Below are positions 50,477 to 60,403 of a stretch of DNA of 64,000 nucleotides, piece by piece. The stretch is taken from positions 1 to 64,000 of the forward strand of contig CACHWY010000004.1 in NCBI GenBank assembly GCA_902583575.1. The letters run 5' to 3'. The DNA comes from an uncultured SAR86 cluster bacterium. GTDB taxonomy: Bacteria; Pseudomonadota; Gammaproteobacteria; Magnimaribacterales; D2472. The position numbers and the translations under genes were made by a program. A model generated the notes under the pieces. That model searched no databases, was not told the DNA's origin, and saw only the letters and a program-made list of their open reading frames with translations. Numbering within the stretch: the stretch's first letter is position 1; each line of letters begins with the position of its first letter.

Positions 50477-51349
50477 ATGAATAGAGCAATATTAATAATT
50501 CTATTAACTTTTTGGAAGATCATAATGATTTTTCCAAGAAAAGCTCATCTTTTGTTTGCTAATTTACTAGGATTTTTATTTTTAATAAGCGACAATAAAA
50601 GAAATAAATATAGCAAAATTAATATAGAAATGTGTTTTCCTGAACTATCTCAGCAAGAACAAAACGCTATCTATAGAAAAAATATAATATCATCAGGCAA
50701 AATTCTTTTCGATACTGGATCAGCATGGTTTTGGTCTGATACAAGGGTTAATAAAAGTATTCCATACAAAATAAATGGATTGGATGAATTAATTAATGAA
50801 CAAAGACTTAGGAATGGGGTATTGTTATTTTTCAAACACTCTCTGCATTTAGAGCTTGATGCAAGAATATTGGGACTAAATGCAGAAATATATGGGGTAG
50901 AAAGAGAACATAACTCTAAATATTTTCAAGCTATCCAAAAAAATGGGAGGCTGAAAAGCATGCAGGGAGTAGTTGATAGGAAAAATATATTGGGATTTAT
51001 TAAATTATTAAAAAATGGAAAAACACTTTTATATGCTCCTGATCAAGATTATGGGATGAAAAATTCTAATGAAGTAAAATTTTTTAATCTTCCAGCTGCA
51101 ACTATTAGGGCGCCATTAAAAATTGTTCAAAATACTAATTGCAAAACATTTTTTTTAAATAGTTATATAAAAAATAATGTTTTAATTTTAGATATTGAAA
51201 AATTAAACCTAGATCATTCCAGCGAATTCAACTTTTCAGAGAATTTGAATAAATACATTGAAAATAAAATACGATTATCTCCTCATGAATACCTTTGGCA
51301 ACATAGAAGATTCAAATCAACATTAGGTAAGAAAAATATATATAAATGA
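50477..51349 (+). CDS. LpxL/HtrB-family lipid A acyltransferase
   Basis: 290 residues. One N-terminal membrane segment precedes a glycerolipid-acyltransferase fold. The catalytic H-x4-E motif is in KHSLHLELD near residue 120, and YAPDQDYG near 190 with FFNLPAATIRAP are typical of LpxL/LpxM. It transfers a secondary acyl chain to Kdo-lipid A. Which position is acylated cannot be told. The stop overlaps the next methyltransferase by 4 bases. Confidence 0.88.
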   Translation: MNRAILIILLTFWKIIMIFPRKAHLLFANLLGFLFLISDNKRNKYSKINIEMCFPELSQQEQNAIYRKNIISSGKILFDTGSAWFWSDTRVNKSIPYKINGLDELINEQRLRNGVLLFFKHSLHLELDARILGLNAEIYGVEREHNSKYFQAIQKNGRLKSMQGVVDRKNILGFIKLLKNGKTLLYAPDQDYGMKNSNEVKFFNLPAATIRAPLKIVQNTNCKTFFLNSYIKNNVLILDIEKLNLDHSSEFNFSENLNKYIENKIRLSPHEYLWQHRRFKSTLGKKNIYK

Positions 51350-51948
51350 ACCTGAAAGAAATCGATATTGTTAAAGGTTTTATGCCATCCAATGAAGGTA
51401 TGGCTCTTTTAAAATGGGCAGAAAAATTTTCAAGCATAGGTCCAATATTAGAAATTGGAACTTATTGCGGTAAATCTACATTGTATTTATGCGCTGGTGC
51501 AAAAAGCAATAATGAGAATGTATTCACAATTGACCATCACTCTGGTTCAGAAGAACATCAATTAAACGAAGAATATTTTGATGAAGAAATATATGATCAA
51601 ACTATAAATGCGATAAATACACTCCCCATTTTTATAAAAAATGTAAATAAATTTAAGGCGACTAATATAATTCCTATAGTCTCTGATTCGAAAAAAGTCT
51701 CTTTAAATTGGTCTACAAATCTTGGGATGGTATTCATTGATGGTGGTCATTCTTATGCGTCAGCTAACACTGATTATATTTCTTGGGAGCCTTATATTGC
51801 TAAAAAAGGTGCTCTTGTAATTCATGATATATTCGAAAACCCTAAAGATGGCGGTCAAGCGCCATATGAAATATATAAAAAGGCTTTAAATAATGGTTAT
51901 AAACTTTATGGAAGAGTTTCAACTATAGCTTGTCTAATAAAGATTTGA
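51346..51948 (+). CDS. Class I SAM-dependent methyltransferase (CmcI/Methyltransf_24 type)
   Basis: 200 residues. SAM motif I appears as ILEIGTYCGKSTLYLCAGA near residues 34-52, an acidic FTIDHHSGSEEH follows, and MVFIDGGHSYASANTD near 126 is the post-II motif typical of sugar- or cephamycin-type O-methyltransferases. It is coupled to the acyltransferase (ATGA overlap) and overlaps the toroid gene tail to tail by 15 bases. It probably methylates a surface glycan; the substrate is not known. Confidence 0.75.
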   Translation: MNLKEIDIVKGFMPSNEGMALLKWAEKFSSIGPILEIGTYCGKSTLYLCAGAKSNNENVFTIDHHSGSEEHQLNEEYFDEEIYDQTINAINTLPIFIKNVNKFKATNIIPIVSDSKKVSLNWSTNLGMVFIDGGHSYASANTDYISWEPYIAKKGALVIHDIFENPKDGGQAPYEIYKKALNNGYKLYGRVSTIACLIKI

Positions 51949-52983
51949 TTGATCTCTCTTAAATAAATCTGATGCCTTAGAAAAGTCTAGAATCGTATCT
52001 GCTGCCAAGATTGCAGCAGCAGAGGTCCAACTTGGTCTTTCTTTTGGCCAAAAAATGTTTTCTTCATATTGCCAACCCATATAGGGAATATAATTTTTAT
52101 CACAAATATTTAAAACATCTAGAAGTAACTTTTTAGCATCCTCACCTCTATCAGAAATCATTAATGCAATAATAAATTCGCATGTTTCAGCCACAGTTAT
52201 CCATGGCTCTTCAATAACACATTTAACACCTATATCTTTTACATAAAAATCATTAAAAACTTTATCTATATAGTAATCTCTTTCTTTATCATTTAGACAT
52301 CCAGATAGTATTGGATAATACCAATCCATAGAAAATCTTTTTCTATCTTGAAGCAAATCAAATTTTCCTATTGGGTCTCTGATGGCGTTAGATAAGCTTT
52401 GATATGATTGAGTCCAATTAGAAATATTTTCTTTATCATTTAATAATTTACTAATAGCGATACCACATTCAATACTCTTTAAAATAGACGAAGATCCGGT
52501 AAGCAAATAATCTTCTTCTATTTTTCCATTTTCATCAATAGACCAAGGTATTGTTCCATTCGGTATTTGTAAACTTATTGAAAATTTTAATGCTAATTTT
52601 ATATTCGGCCATAGATGTTCAAGAAATTCTTTATCTTCAAAAATCTTATAAAAATGCAAAGCAGCAACAGATATATATGGTCCAAAATGAGTAGATCTAT
52701 TCTTTTCCAAGGGGTAACTATCATTATATTTTGAAAACCAGCTCCCATCAGTGTTTTGATTTTTAATTAGCCACTCAAAAGCCAATTTAGAAGAATCTTT
52801 TTCATTCGCAAAATTAAGCCCCATTATTGATTCAATATGATCCCATGGATCATGAGAACCATCTTTATTTGAGGGTATTGCTCCTGATTCTAGTTGAATA
52901 GATTGAATATAATTACCTAGACTTTCAAATAAATTTTTATTAAATGCCTTGCTTTTATCAAGCTTCTTATTTGGTTTGTACAT
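51934..52983 (-). CDS. Alpha/alpha-toroid protein (prenyltransferase/squalene-cyclase-like fold), function unknown
   Basis: 349 residues with repeated helix pairs and Gln-x-x-Asp-Gly-Ser-Trp-like turns (NQNTDGSWF near residue 75). Family-like patterns are GAIPSNKDGSHDPWDHIES near 39, PNGTIPWSIDENG near 142, FSMDWYYPILSG, and ERPSWTSAAAILAAD near the end. Similar proteins are auto-named prenyltransferases because of their toroid fold, but I see no cyclase DxDD or prenyltransferase metal motifs. Many conserved Asp/Trp residues suggest carbohydrate or lipid binding. It lies in a unit with a methyltransferase and GT4. Confidence 0.65.
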   Translation of the reverse strand: MYKPNKKLDKSKAFNKNLFESLGNYIQSIQLESGAIPSNKDGSHDPWDHIESIMGLNFANEKDSSKLAFEWLIKNQNTDGSWFSKYNDSYPLEKNRSTHFGPYISVAALHFYKIFEDKEFLEHLWPNIKLALKFSISLQIPNGTIPWSIDENGKIEEDYLLTGSSSILKSIECGIAISKLLNDKENISNWTQSYQSLSNAIRDPIGKFDLLQDRKRFSMDWYYPILSGCLNDKERDYYIDKVFNDFYVKDIGVKCVIEEPWITVAETCEFIIALMISDRGEDAKKLLLDVLNICDKNYIPYMGWQYEENIFWPKERPSWTSAAAILAADTILDFSKASDLFKRDQSNLY

Positions 52984-52986
52984 TCT

Positions 52987-53691
52987 TTACAATTTTTCAA
53001 AATACATTGCAAAACTTTTACCCATAATTGGGTTAAGTGATTTATCTATAATATCTAAAAATAATGGTTTTTTTAGTATGTGGTATTCAAGGAGTTTCTT
53101 ATATATTTTTACTAAAAAATTAGTTTCTTGTGATTTCCAAAATAAACATCTTAACCACCAATAAGGACTATGAATAGAATGAAATTTTTCAGAAGATAAG
53201 AATTTAAAACCTGAATTTTTTATTTCAGAAACTAGCTCTTTTTGGTTAAATATTCTTAAATGTCCGCCAGGTTGATTTTGATAATCTTTTGATAATCTCC
53301 AACATATTTTTTCAGGCCAAGAAGCTGGAACACTTGCATAAAATTTACCTCCAGGTTTTAACACTCTATGAATTTCTCTAACAGCATCATTGTATTCATG
53401 CAGATGTTCTAAAACCTCAGAGCAAACAATCAAGTCAAAACTATTATTTGGGAAAGGCAATGAATAGGCAGAACCCTTTAAAAAGTGTACTCCTACATTT
53501 GAAATTGATTCAAAGTATTCATATCCCTCTTCTGCTTTATTTAAAGAATCTTTATCCATATCTAAACCAATGCATCTCATATCAGGATAATCTTGCATGA
53601 CTCCAAAAATATGTCGCCCTTCACCACAGCCAACATCTAACATTAAACCATCATGATATAAATCAAATTTATTAAAATTAAATGTCAGCAT
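52987..53691 (-). CDS. Class I SAM-dependent methyltransferase (Methyltransf_11 type)
   Basis: 234 residues. Motif I is LMLDVGCGEGRHIFGV near residues 17-32, then CIGLDMDKDSLNKAEE, FDLIVCSEVLEHLHEY near 94 and VLKPGGKFYASVPAS. The fold is complete up to about residue 150; the C-terminal part, rich in aromatic residues (SIHSPYWWLRCLFW), may contact a lipid or membrane. It starts inside the end of the GT4 gene (14-base overlap) and precedes the toroid gene by 3 bases, so the three are likely one transcript. Confidence 0.8.
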   Translation of the reverse strand: MLTFNFNKFDLYHDGLMLDVGCGEGRHIFGVMQDYPDMRCIGLDMDKDSLNKAEEGYEYFESISNVGVHFLKGSAYSLPFPNNSFDLIVCSEVLEHLHEYNDAVREIHRVLKPGGKFYASVPASWPEKICWRLSKDYQNQPGGHLRIFNQKELVSEIKNSGFKFLSSEKFHSIHSPYWWLRCLFWKSQETNFLVKIYKKLLEYHILKKPLFLDIIDKSLNPIMGKSFAMYFEKL

Positions 53692-54931
53692 TTTTGAAGT
53701 CTTCTATTGTCTTTAAAATAATATTCTCATATTCTTTTGTAATTTTATCCCAATTAAATGTTTTAACTACATGTTCCCTACCCCTAACAGCTATTTTTTG
53801 AAAGCTCTCATAATCTGATAATATTTTTCTTATTGATCCTGCTATAGCCTCGTAATTTTTTGGATCGATTAAAGTAGCATATCCTCCAACCAATTCAGGT
53901 ATGGAAGAAATATTTGTTGCTATTAAAGGAGTTCCGCAACTCATCGCCTCTATAACTGGATAACCAAAACCTTCATACAAAGAACTAACAATAGATATGG
54001 AGCTTTTTGAGTATTCCTCTGCAATCTCTTTTTTAGTTAAATTTGATTTAAAAGTTATAATTTCTTTTATTTTAAGCTTTTTTATTAACCTTTCAGTATG
54101 TCCATTTTTTTTAGGTGCTCCAATCACCACTAAATGAATTTCTGGAAATTCTTTTTTAAGTATTTCTAATGCTTTTAATGAGTAGTCCAGTCCTTTCAAT
54201 GGAACATCAGCACTTGCAGTGGTTATAAGTCTGAAAGGTATTCTTTTAATTTCTTTAATAGGTATAAATTCATTTGCATCCAAACCATTATTAATAATAT
54301 TAATTGTCTCTTCTTTACAATTAAATTCCTGAATTATTCCATTTTTTGAACTCTTAGATGGTGAAATAATACTCTTTAGTTTAGGCGCTACTTTTTTTTG
54401 CATTTTTAAAAATGAATACCACCTGTATCTCGAAATCTTATATTTTATTTTTTTTGAAGCTGCTAACTCATGTTTAAAATCATATGTAATTGGGTGATGT
54501 ATGATTTCAATTAAAGGAAATCTTTTTTGTATCTCTAGCATTCCATAACTCAAAGATTGATTATCAATAATTATGTCGTATTGATTGTTCTCAATTAAAA
54601 ATTTGTTTGCTCGATCTCCAAAAGTTTTTAATTCTGGAAATCCTCCAAATAGCACTGAAATAAATTCATACCAATCATTTAAAGTTTTATTTTTCTTTTT
54701 AAAGAATTTATATAATCTATCTTTAAATGAGAATGTTTCAAATAAATTTAAACCTGGTAATTTTATAAGATTTATTCTGCTATCAAGATTTGGGTATGGG
54801 GGTCCAGATATAACATCTACCTTATGCCCCATTTGATTCAAATTATATGAAATATCTTTTACATATACTCCCTGACCGCCACCAAATTGGGCGCTCCTAT
54901 AACTTAATATTGCTATATTTAATTGCTGCAA
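53678..54931 (-). CDS. Glycosyltransferase family 4
   Basis: 417 residues, GT-B fold. The N-terminal AILSYRSAQFGGGQGVYVKDIS near residues 6-27 is the donor/acceptor loop. The C-terminal domain has ITTASADVPLKGLDYSL near 237 and VVSSLYEGFGYPVIEAMSCGTPLIATN near 315-341 with the catalytic E-x7-E. It transfers a sugar from a nucleotide donor, probably to a lipid carrier or polysaccharide. It is the first gene of the GT4-methyltransferase-toroid unit. Confidence 0.85.
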   Translation of the reverse strand: MQQLNIAILSYRSAQFGGGQGVYVKDISYNLNQMGHKVDVISGPPYPNLDSRINLIKLPGLNLFETFSFKDRLYKFFKKKNKTLNDWYEFISVLFGGFPELKTFGDRANKFLIENNQYDIIIDNQSLSYGMLEIQKRFPLIEIIHHPITYDFKHELAASKKIKYKISRYRWYSFLKMQKKVAPKLKSIISPSKSSKNGIIQEFNCKEETINIINNGLDANEFIPIKEIKRIPFRLITTASADVPLKGLDYSLKALEILKKEFPEIHLVVIGAPKKNGHTERLIKKLKIKEIITFKSNLTKKEIAEEYSKSSISIVSSLYEGFGYPVIEAMSCGTPLIATNISSIPELVGGYATLIDPKNYEAIAGSIRKILSDYESFQKIAVRGREHVVKTFNWDKITKEYENIILKTIEDFKNADI

Positions 54932-54940
54932 GACTGATTA

Positions 54941-55858
54941 TTATGTGTATGTTAGCCAGCTTCTATAACTTTTATTGTTACCTGAAACTATATCTTCAAA
55001 TTTTTGTTGTAGTTGAGCAGTAAGACTTCCTCTCTCACCTTGATTAATAGGTTTATTGTCTAATGTTGTGATTGGAGTTATCTCAACAGCTGTTCCTGTA
55101 AAAAAGGCCTCATCTGAATTAACTAAATCATCATATGTCAGATTTTGTTCACTAACTTTAAAGCCAAGATCTTTTGCAATTGCAATAACTGATTGACGAG
55201 TTATTCCATTAAGACAATTATCAGTAGTGGGTGTATAAATAATATTATCTTTAACTAAAAAAATATTCTCTCCGCTTCCTTCTGAAATAAATCCATTTTG
55301 ATCCATCATTAAAGCTTCATCAGCACCACTATCAAGAGCTTCATGCAAAGCCATAGTGTTGCTAAAGTAAGTACCAATAATCTTATTACCTGAATGTATT
55401 GGGTTCTCATATTGAGTATGAGAAGATTTAATTATTGAAATTCCTTTCTCTTTTGCTTTTGGATCCATATATGAAGGCCACTCCCATGCAGCAATTGCGA
55501 CATTTACACTAAGGTCTTTAGCACGCAAGCCCAAGCCTTCATTCCCTAGATAAACAATTGGCCTTATGTAACCCTCAGATAAATTATTAGATTTCATCGC
55601 CTCGCATTGGGCATTATTTAATTCCTCTTTTGTGTATGGGATTTCAATACCAATTGTTGAGGCAGCATCAAAAAGCCTATTGGTATGTTCAATAAGTCTA
55701 AATATTGCTGCCCCATCGGAAGTTTTATATGCTCTTACTCCTTCAAATACACCTGTTCCATAATGCAATGTATGTGAAAGGATATGGACATTGGATTCAT
55801 TCCAATTTTCAAATGAACCATTTTTCCAAATTAATTTTTTTTCAGTATTTACAAACAC
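54941..55858 (-). CDS. ilvE: Branched-chain amino acid aminotransferase
   Basis: 305 residues from GTG at 55858. This class IV PLP enzyme catalyses the last step of Ile, Leu and Val synthesis. HTLHYGTGVFEGVRAY near residues 29-44, the PLP Lys in GNKIIGTYFSN near 157, and GFISEGSGENIF near 190 are diagnostic. It follows nothing in operon that I can link by pathway and is divergent from the phosphomannomutase gene across a 63-base AT-rich spacer. Confidence 0.94.
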   Translation of the reverse strand: MFVNTEKKLIWKNGSFENWNESNVHILSHTLHYGTGVFEGVRAYKTSDGAAIFRLIEHTNRLFDAASTIGIEIPYTKEELNNAQCEAMKSNNLSEGYIRPIVYLGNEGLGLRAKDLSVNVAIAAWEWPSYMDPKAKEKGISIIKSSHTQYENPIHSGNKIIGTYFSNTMALHEALDSGADEALMMDQNGFISEGSGENIFLVKDNIIYTPTTDNCLNGITRQSVIAIAKDLGFKVSEQNLTYDDLVNSDEAFFTGTAVEITPITTLDNKPINQGERGSLTAQLQQKFEDIVSGNNKSYRSWLTYT

Positions 55859-55921
55859 TTTAACAAGATATAATTAAGATTAGCTATTATTACAAAATCA
55901 TTCATATAACTAAAGAAAAAT

Positions 55922-57292
55922 ATGGAAATAACAGAATCAATTTTTAGGGAATACGATATAAGAGGTACTTATCCCGACCAAATAAATGAAGAGGTTGTTA
56001 AAAAGATAGCTGCTGCTATATCACTACAGTGCCAACAAGAGCAGGTAGCTGAAATTTGTATTGGGAGAGATGGAAGATTATCTGGAAAAAGTTTATTAAA
56101 TTCATTATCTGAAGGATTGTCGGAAAATGGAATTAATGTAACTAATCTTGGCTTAATTACAACACCTCTTCTGTATTATGCTGCTAAAAAAAGTAAATCT
56201 AAAAGCGGTGTAATGATAACGGGTAGTCATAACCCAAAAAACTATAATGGAATTAAGCTTGTAATAAATGATAAACCAGTATCAGGTAAAGAGATTTTTA
56301 ACCTAATACAATATAAAAAAGATATTTCAAGCTCGCCTGGCAAAATTATTTCTAAAGATATTAAAGAAGACTACATATTAGAAGTTACTAAAAATATTAA
56401 AATTAATAAAGATAAAAAAATAAAGTTAGTTATTGATTGTGGCAATGGTGCCGCAGGATGTATAGCCCCAGAACTTTTTAAAAATATTGGGTGTGATGTT
56501 ATTGAACTCTACAGTGAAGTAGATGGAAATTTTCCCAATCACCACCCTGACCCAGGAAAAACTGAAAATCTAAAGGATCTAATTCAAGAGATTAAGAAAA
56601 GTAATGCAGATCTTGGGTTAGCTTTTGATGGGGATGGAGATAGAGTTGGTTTAGTAACAAATACAGGAGAAATAATTTTTCCAGATAAGATTCTTATGAT
56701 GTTTAGTCAAGACATCTTATCATCTCAAAAAGGTTCGATAATTTTTGATGTAAAGTGCTCTAATACTTTACCTGAGATAATAAAAGATCTCGGCGGTACC
56801 CCAATAATGTCTCCAACTGGACATTTTCATATAAAAAATGGCATAAAAAAACATAATCCACTATTGGCTGGTGAAATGAGCGGGCATATCTTTTTTAATG
56901 ATAAATGGTATGGTTTTGATGATGGTCATTATTCAGGGGCTAGAATTATTGAGCTTATATGGAAGAGAAATGAATCGATTAGTGAAATAAATGAAAAATT
57001 ACCAAAATCATTTTCAACTCCTGAATTAAACATTGATGTTACTGACGAAGTAAAGTTTAAAATAATAGAAGATTTTTCTTCGCAATGCTCATTAGAAGGT
57101 GAAAAAATTACAATAGATGGCTTAAGAATTAATTTTGATAATGGTTGGGGTTTGTTAAGAGCATCTAATACTACTCCGAAATTAGTTTTACGATTTGAAG
57201 GTGACTCTATGGATAGCTTAAATAAAATAAAAAATGATTTTTTAAATGAACTTTCTCGCATTTGTCCCGATATTGATATAAATTTAGTTTAA
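55922..57292 (+). CDS. Phosphomannomutase/phosphoglucomutase (AlgC/ManB type)
   Basis: 456 residues, alpha-D-phosphohexomutase family. FREYDIRGTYPDQI near residues 8-21, the phosphoserine loop MITGSHNPKNYNGIK near 97, the metal loop FDGDGDRVG near 237, and GEMSGHIFFND near 317 are all present. It interconverts hexose-1- and 6-phosphates for nucleotide sugars (GDP-mannose, UDP-glucose, CDP-glucose) and so would feed the glycan genes. The algC-slmA adjacency is seen in relatives. Confidence 0.92.
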   Translation: MEITESIFREYDIRGTYPDQINEEVVKKIAAAISLQCQQEQVAEICIGRDGRLSGKSLLNSLSEGLSENGINVTNLGLITTPLLYYAAKKSKSKSGVMITGSHNPKNYNGIKLVINDKPVSGKEIFNLIQYKKDISSSPGKIISKDIKEDYILEVTKNIKINKDKKIKLVIDCGNGAAGCIAPELFKNIGCDVIELYSEVDGNFPNHHPDPGKTENLKDLIQEIKKSNADLGLAFDGDGDRVGLVTNTGEIIFPDKILMMFSQDILSSQKGSIIFDVKCSNTLPEIIKDLGGTPIMSPTGHFHIKNGIKKHNPLLAGEMSGHIFFNDKWYGFDDGHYSGARIIELIWKRNESISEINEKLPKSFSTPELNIDVTDEVKFKIIEDFSSQCSLEGEKITIDGLRINFDNGWGLLRASNTTPKLVLRFEGDSMDSLNKIKNDFLNELSRICPDIDINLV

Positions 57293-57296
57293 AGAA

Positions 57297-57866
57297 ATGA
57301 GAAAAGATAGAAAAAATATTATTCTTGAATCCTTGGCGGGTATGTTAGAAGAAAGAAACCTATCTAAAATTACCACTGCGGCATTAGCTAAAAAATCTAA
57401 AATCACTGAAGCTGCACTTTATAGGCATTTCCCAAGCAAAAGATCGATTTATGCAGAATTATTTTCATTTTGTGATAATGCTATTTTTTCTAAATGTAAT
57501 GAACTTAAGAAAAGTGACTTATCATCAAAAGAAAAAGTAAAAAATGCTTTTATCTTTTTTATGCTCTTTATTGAAAAAAATAAAGGGTTTGCCAGACTTC
57601 TTTCAAGAGAAGCGCTATCATCAGCAGAGCAAAATGTAAGCGATAATGTAAATCAGTTTTATGAGAGATTTGAATTAATTCTTAGGCAGATGTTAAAAGA
57701 AGATGCATCTAATTTAACAACCCAGCCTGGTATATCTGCGCAATTAATTGTCACATCCCTAGAAGGGAATATTGGAAGATATATCAGATCAAAATTTAAA
57801 GATTCTCCTTCAACATATATTGAAAATATATGGGAATTACTTGCAATAAGTATTTTTAAAAATTAA
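57297..57866 (+). CDS. slmA: Nucleoid occlusion factor SlmA (TetR-like)
   Basis: 189 residues. The TetR-type helix-turn-helix reads ITTAALAKKSKITEAALYRHFPSKRSIYAELFSF, quoted here in part: ALYRHFPSK is the core, near residues 43-51. The C-terminal half matches SlmA in length, with NIGRYIRSKFKDSP near 160-173. SlmA binds DNA over the nucleoid and blocks FtsZ rings there. The 4-base gap to the mutase and its position near the algC/coaBC region of relatives support SlmA over a generic TetR regulator. The end overlaps mrcA tail to tail by 4 bases. Confidence 0.85.
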   Translation: MRKDRKNIILESLAGMLEERNLSKITTAALAKKSKITEAALYRHFPSKRSIYAELFSFCDNAIFSKCNELKKSDLSSKEKVKNAFIFFMLFIEKNKGFARLLSREALSSAEQNVSDNVNQFYERFELILRQMLKEDASNLTTQPGISAQLIVTSLEGNIGRYIRSKFKDSPSTYIENIWELLAISIFKN

Positions 57867-60301
57867 TTAATATTTTCATCCAAGAGGAGTTCAAAATAAA
57901 CATTGTCATTAGACTCAGAATCAATTTTTCCAGTTGATTTATTGATTCTTACAAAAGATATATTTTCTGGAATAGACTCTTTTGATATCTCTAAAGAATC
58001 TAATTTAAATTTCATATAATTGAGCCATATGGGCAAGGCAATAGTAGATCCATATTCATCTTCTCCTAAAGATGAGAAATCATCCGTGCCAACCCATACG
58101 GTTGTTACTAAATCTTTATGGAATCCTGAAAACCATGTGCTGACTGAATCATTAGTTGTGCCAGTTTTTCCACCAATATCATCTCTATTTAAAAAGGCTG
58201 ATTTTCTTCCCGCAACTCCACTTTTTAAAAAACCCTTAAGAGTATCTTTTATTAAATATGCAATCCTATCATCTATTACCTCATCTTCTTTATCTAAAGG
58301 TTTCAAAAGAAAATATGGTTTTTTGATATTCATCTCTAAAGTATCTAGCCATGGAAATGCAGTAATCTCTTTAAAAATATCTTGTTTAAGATAATCATCA
58401 TGATTAAAAATATAATTTCCGAATCTATCTTGAATGCTATCTATAAAATGCATATCTGTAATAAAGCCATTATTTGCAATAACACTATATGCTCTTACCA
58501 TCTCAGCTGGAGAAAAATTACCAGATCCTAGCGCCAAAGAAAGATCGCTAGGAAGCCTAGATTTTTCAAATCCAAAATTTTTAATATAGTCATGAGATTT
58601 TTGTATACCTATCTCTCTTAATAGTTTTATTGAAACAATATTTACTGATTTTGTTAATGCTTCTCTAATTGAGATTGGTCCATAGAATTTTCCAGTATAA
58701 TTTTGTGGTCTCCAAGCGCTTTCAAGGTTTGAATCTTCAAAAACTATTGGCGCATCATTTATCAAAGAAGAAAGATTATACTCATTTGCTAGACCTGCTG
58801 AATATATAAAAGGTTTAAAACTAGAACCTGATTGTGGGTATGAAAGTCTAACTCTATCGAAATTACTTTCATTAAAATTTTTGCCGCCAATATAGGAAAT
58901 CACTTCTCCAGAGTTTGGATCCATAGATATGATTGAAGCTTGAATATTTGGTATTTGATCAAGAATATAAAAATTATCGTTATTCTTTAAATATACTAAA
59001 TCTCCAAATTTTAAGAGATCAAAAAAGTTTTTTGGTATTTTACCTAATTGATTAATAGATACTGTTTGTCTGGCCCATTTATAATCACTAGTCCATGAAA
59101 TTGTTATAAGTTCAAAGTTTTCATTAATTAAATAGCCTTCATTCTCTTCTACCTTTATTACCATTGCTTTGGTATGTGTTTTGTAATATGGAAGGGAATC
59201 AAATATATCTAATAATCTATTAATTAAAGAGTCCTGATAAAGATCTATCTCACTAAAATAATAATCAGATATTAGAAAGTTTATGTCTAAACTATCTAAT
59301 AATAAACTTTGCTCATTATTAAAAACACTGGCAAAATTCAAAGGCTCTCTCCAACCATGCCTTTTGTCATAAAGATATAGTTCTTTCATCATGCTTTCTT
59401 TTGCAATTCTTTGTGAATTAGAATCTATAGTTGTAAATACTGACCAACCTTGTTTATAAGCACTTAAGCCATATCTACTTATTACTTCTTGTCGCACAAG
59501 TTCGGCAATATAACTAGCTTCTACATCATATAGATTAATATTTTTAGCGATCGTAATTTCTTCTGAAATAGCTTCCTGATATTCATCTGTACTAATATAT
59601 TTAAGCAATAACATCCTAGACAAAATCCAATTTCTTCTTTGTATAGTTCTTCTTTTATCCTTAATAGGGTTTATTCTTGATGGTAGTTGAACTATTGCAG
59701 CAATGGTTGCTGATTCAGATATGCTTAAATCATTCAATCCTTTATTAAAATATGTGTTTGATGCTGCCTCAATCCCATAAGATCTATTTCCTAAGAAAAT
59801 TCTATTTACATACAATTCAAATATTTCTTCTTTATCTAATTTTCCTTCTAACTCTAATGCTAAAAATATTTCTTTTAATTTTCTCTCTATTGTTTGTTCT
59901 CTTGATAAAAGATAACCTCTTACTACCTGCATAGTAATCGTGCCACCACCGCCTTCGCAACCAGAAGAACTTAAACATCTCACAAATGATCTTATTAATC
60001 CGGTATAACTAATACCCTGGTGATTAAAAAAGTTATCATCTTCTGCTGCAAGAAAAGCATTCTTTATGTCAGTTGGAATATCCTCATAGCCAGTAGATCT
60101 TCTTTTTATTTCACCAAATTCACCAATTAAAACACCGTCTTTGGTAAAAACTTTTAATGGCATTTGAAGTTCAGATTCATCTACTAGATTAATCTCAGGA
60201 AGGCCCGGCTTTAAATAAAGATACGAAGCAAAAATAATTATTATTGCTAATAAACACATTAGAATTCCAGAAAAAAAAGAAATTTTTATTATTTTGTGCA
60301 T
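57863..60301 (-). CDS. mrcA: Penicillin-binding protein 1A (bifunctional transglycosylase/transpeptidase)
   Basis: 812 residues. One N-terminal TM anchor (residues 8-31) is followed by the GT51 domain with AAEDDNFFNHQG near residue 94, GGGTITMQVVRGYLLS near 121 and an RKLKEIFLALELE segment. The transpeptidase has SxxK in SGSSFKPFIYS near 485, SVN near 545 and KTGTT near 695. It polymerises and cross-links peptidoglycan in the periplasm. In many gammaproteobacteria pilMNOPQ separates it from aroK; here only 102 bases do. Confidence 0.96.
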   Translation of the reverse strand: MHKIIKISFFSGILMCLLAIIIIFASYLYLKPGLPEINLVDESELQMPLKVFTKDGVLIGEFGEIKRRSTGYEDIPTDIKNAFLAAEDDNFFNHQGISYTGLIRSFVRCLSSSGCEGGGGTITMQVVRGYLLSREQTIERKLKEIFLALELEGKLDKEEIFELYVNRIFLGNRSYGIEAASNTYFNKGLNDLSISESATIAAIVQLPSRINPIKDKRRTIQRRNWILSRMLLLKYISTDEYQEAISEEITIAKNINLYDVEASYIAELVRQEVISRYGLSAYKQGWSVFTTIDSNSQRIAKESMMKELYLYDKRHGWREPLNFASVFNNEQSLLLDSLDINFLISDYYFSEIDLYQDSLINRLLDIFDSLPYYKTHTKAMVIKVEENEGYLINENFELITISWTSDYKWARQTVSINQLGKIPKNFFDLLKFGDLVYLKNNDNFYILDQIPNIQASIISMDPNSGEVISYIGGKNFNESNFDRVRLSYPQSGSSFKPFIYSAGLANEYNLSSLINDAPIVFEDSNLESAWRPQNYTGKFYGPISIREALTKSVNIVSIKLLREIGIQKSHDYIKNFGFEKSRLPSDLSLALGSGNFSPAEMVRAYSVIANNGFITDMHFIDSIQDRFGNYIFNHDDYLKQDIFKEITAFPWLDTLEMNIKKPYFLLKPLDKEDEVIDDRIAYLIKDTLKGFLKSGVAGRKSAFLNRDDIGGKTGTTNDSVSTWFSGFHKDLVTTVWVGTDDFSSLGEDEYGSTIALPIWLNYMKFKLDSLEISKESIPENISFVRINKSTGKIDSESNDNVYFELLLDENIN

Positions 60302-60373
60302 AACATATTTTAAATCTTTAAATTTAGAGAATACATCATTTAGAATTTAAAAAGTGTTTTTATTGAGTAAGAT

Positions 60374-60381
60374 GTTAAAAT
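60374..60381 (+). promoter_or_regulatory. Possible extended -10 for aroK-aroB
   Basis: TGTTAAAAT (TGn plus TAAAAT, 60373-60381) lies 22 bases before the aroK ATG in the 102-base divergent gap with mrcA. Extended -10 elements can work without a good -35, and none is apparent here. Evidence is limited to this match in AT-rich DNA. Confidence 0.3.
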
Positions 60382-60403
60382 CTCGACTTAATTTAAACAA
60401 ATT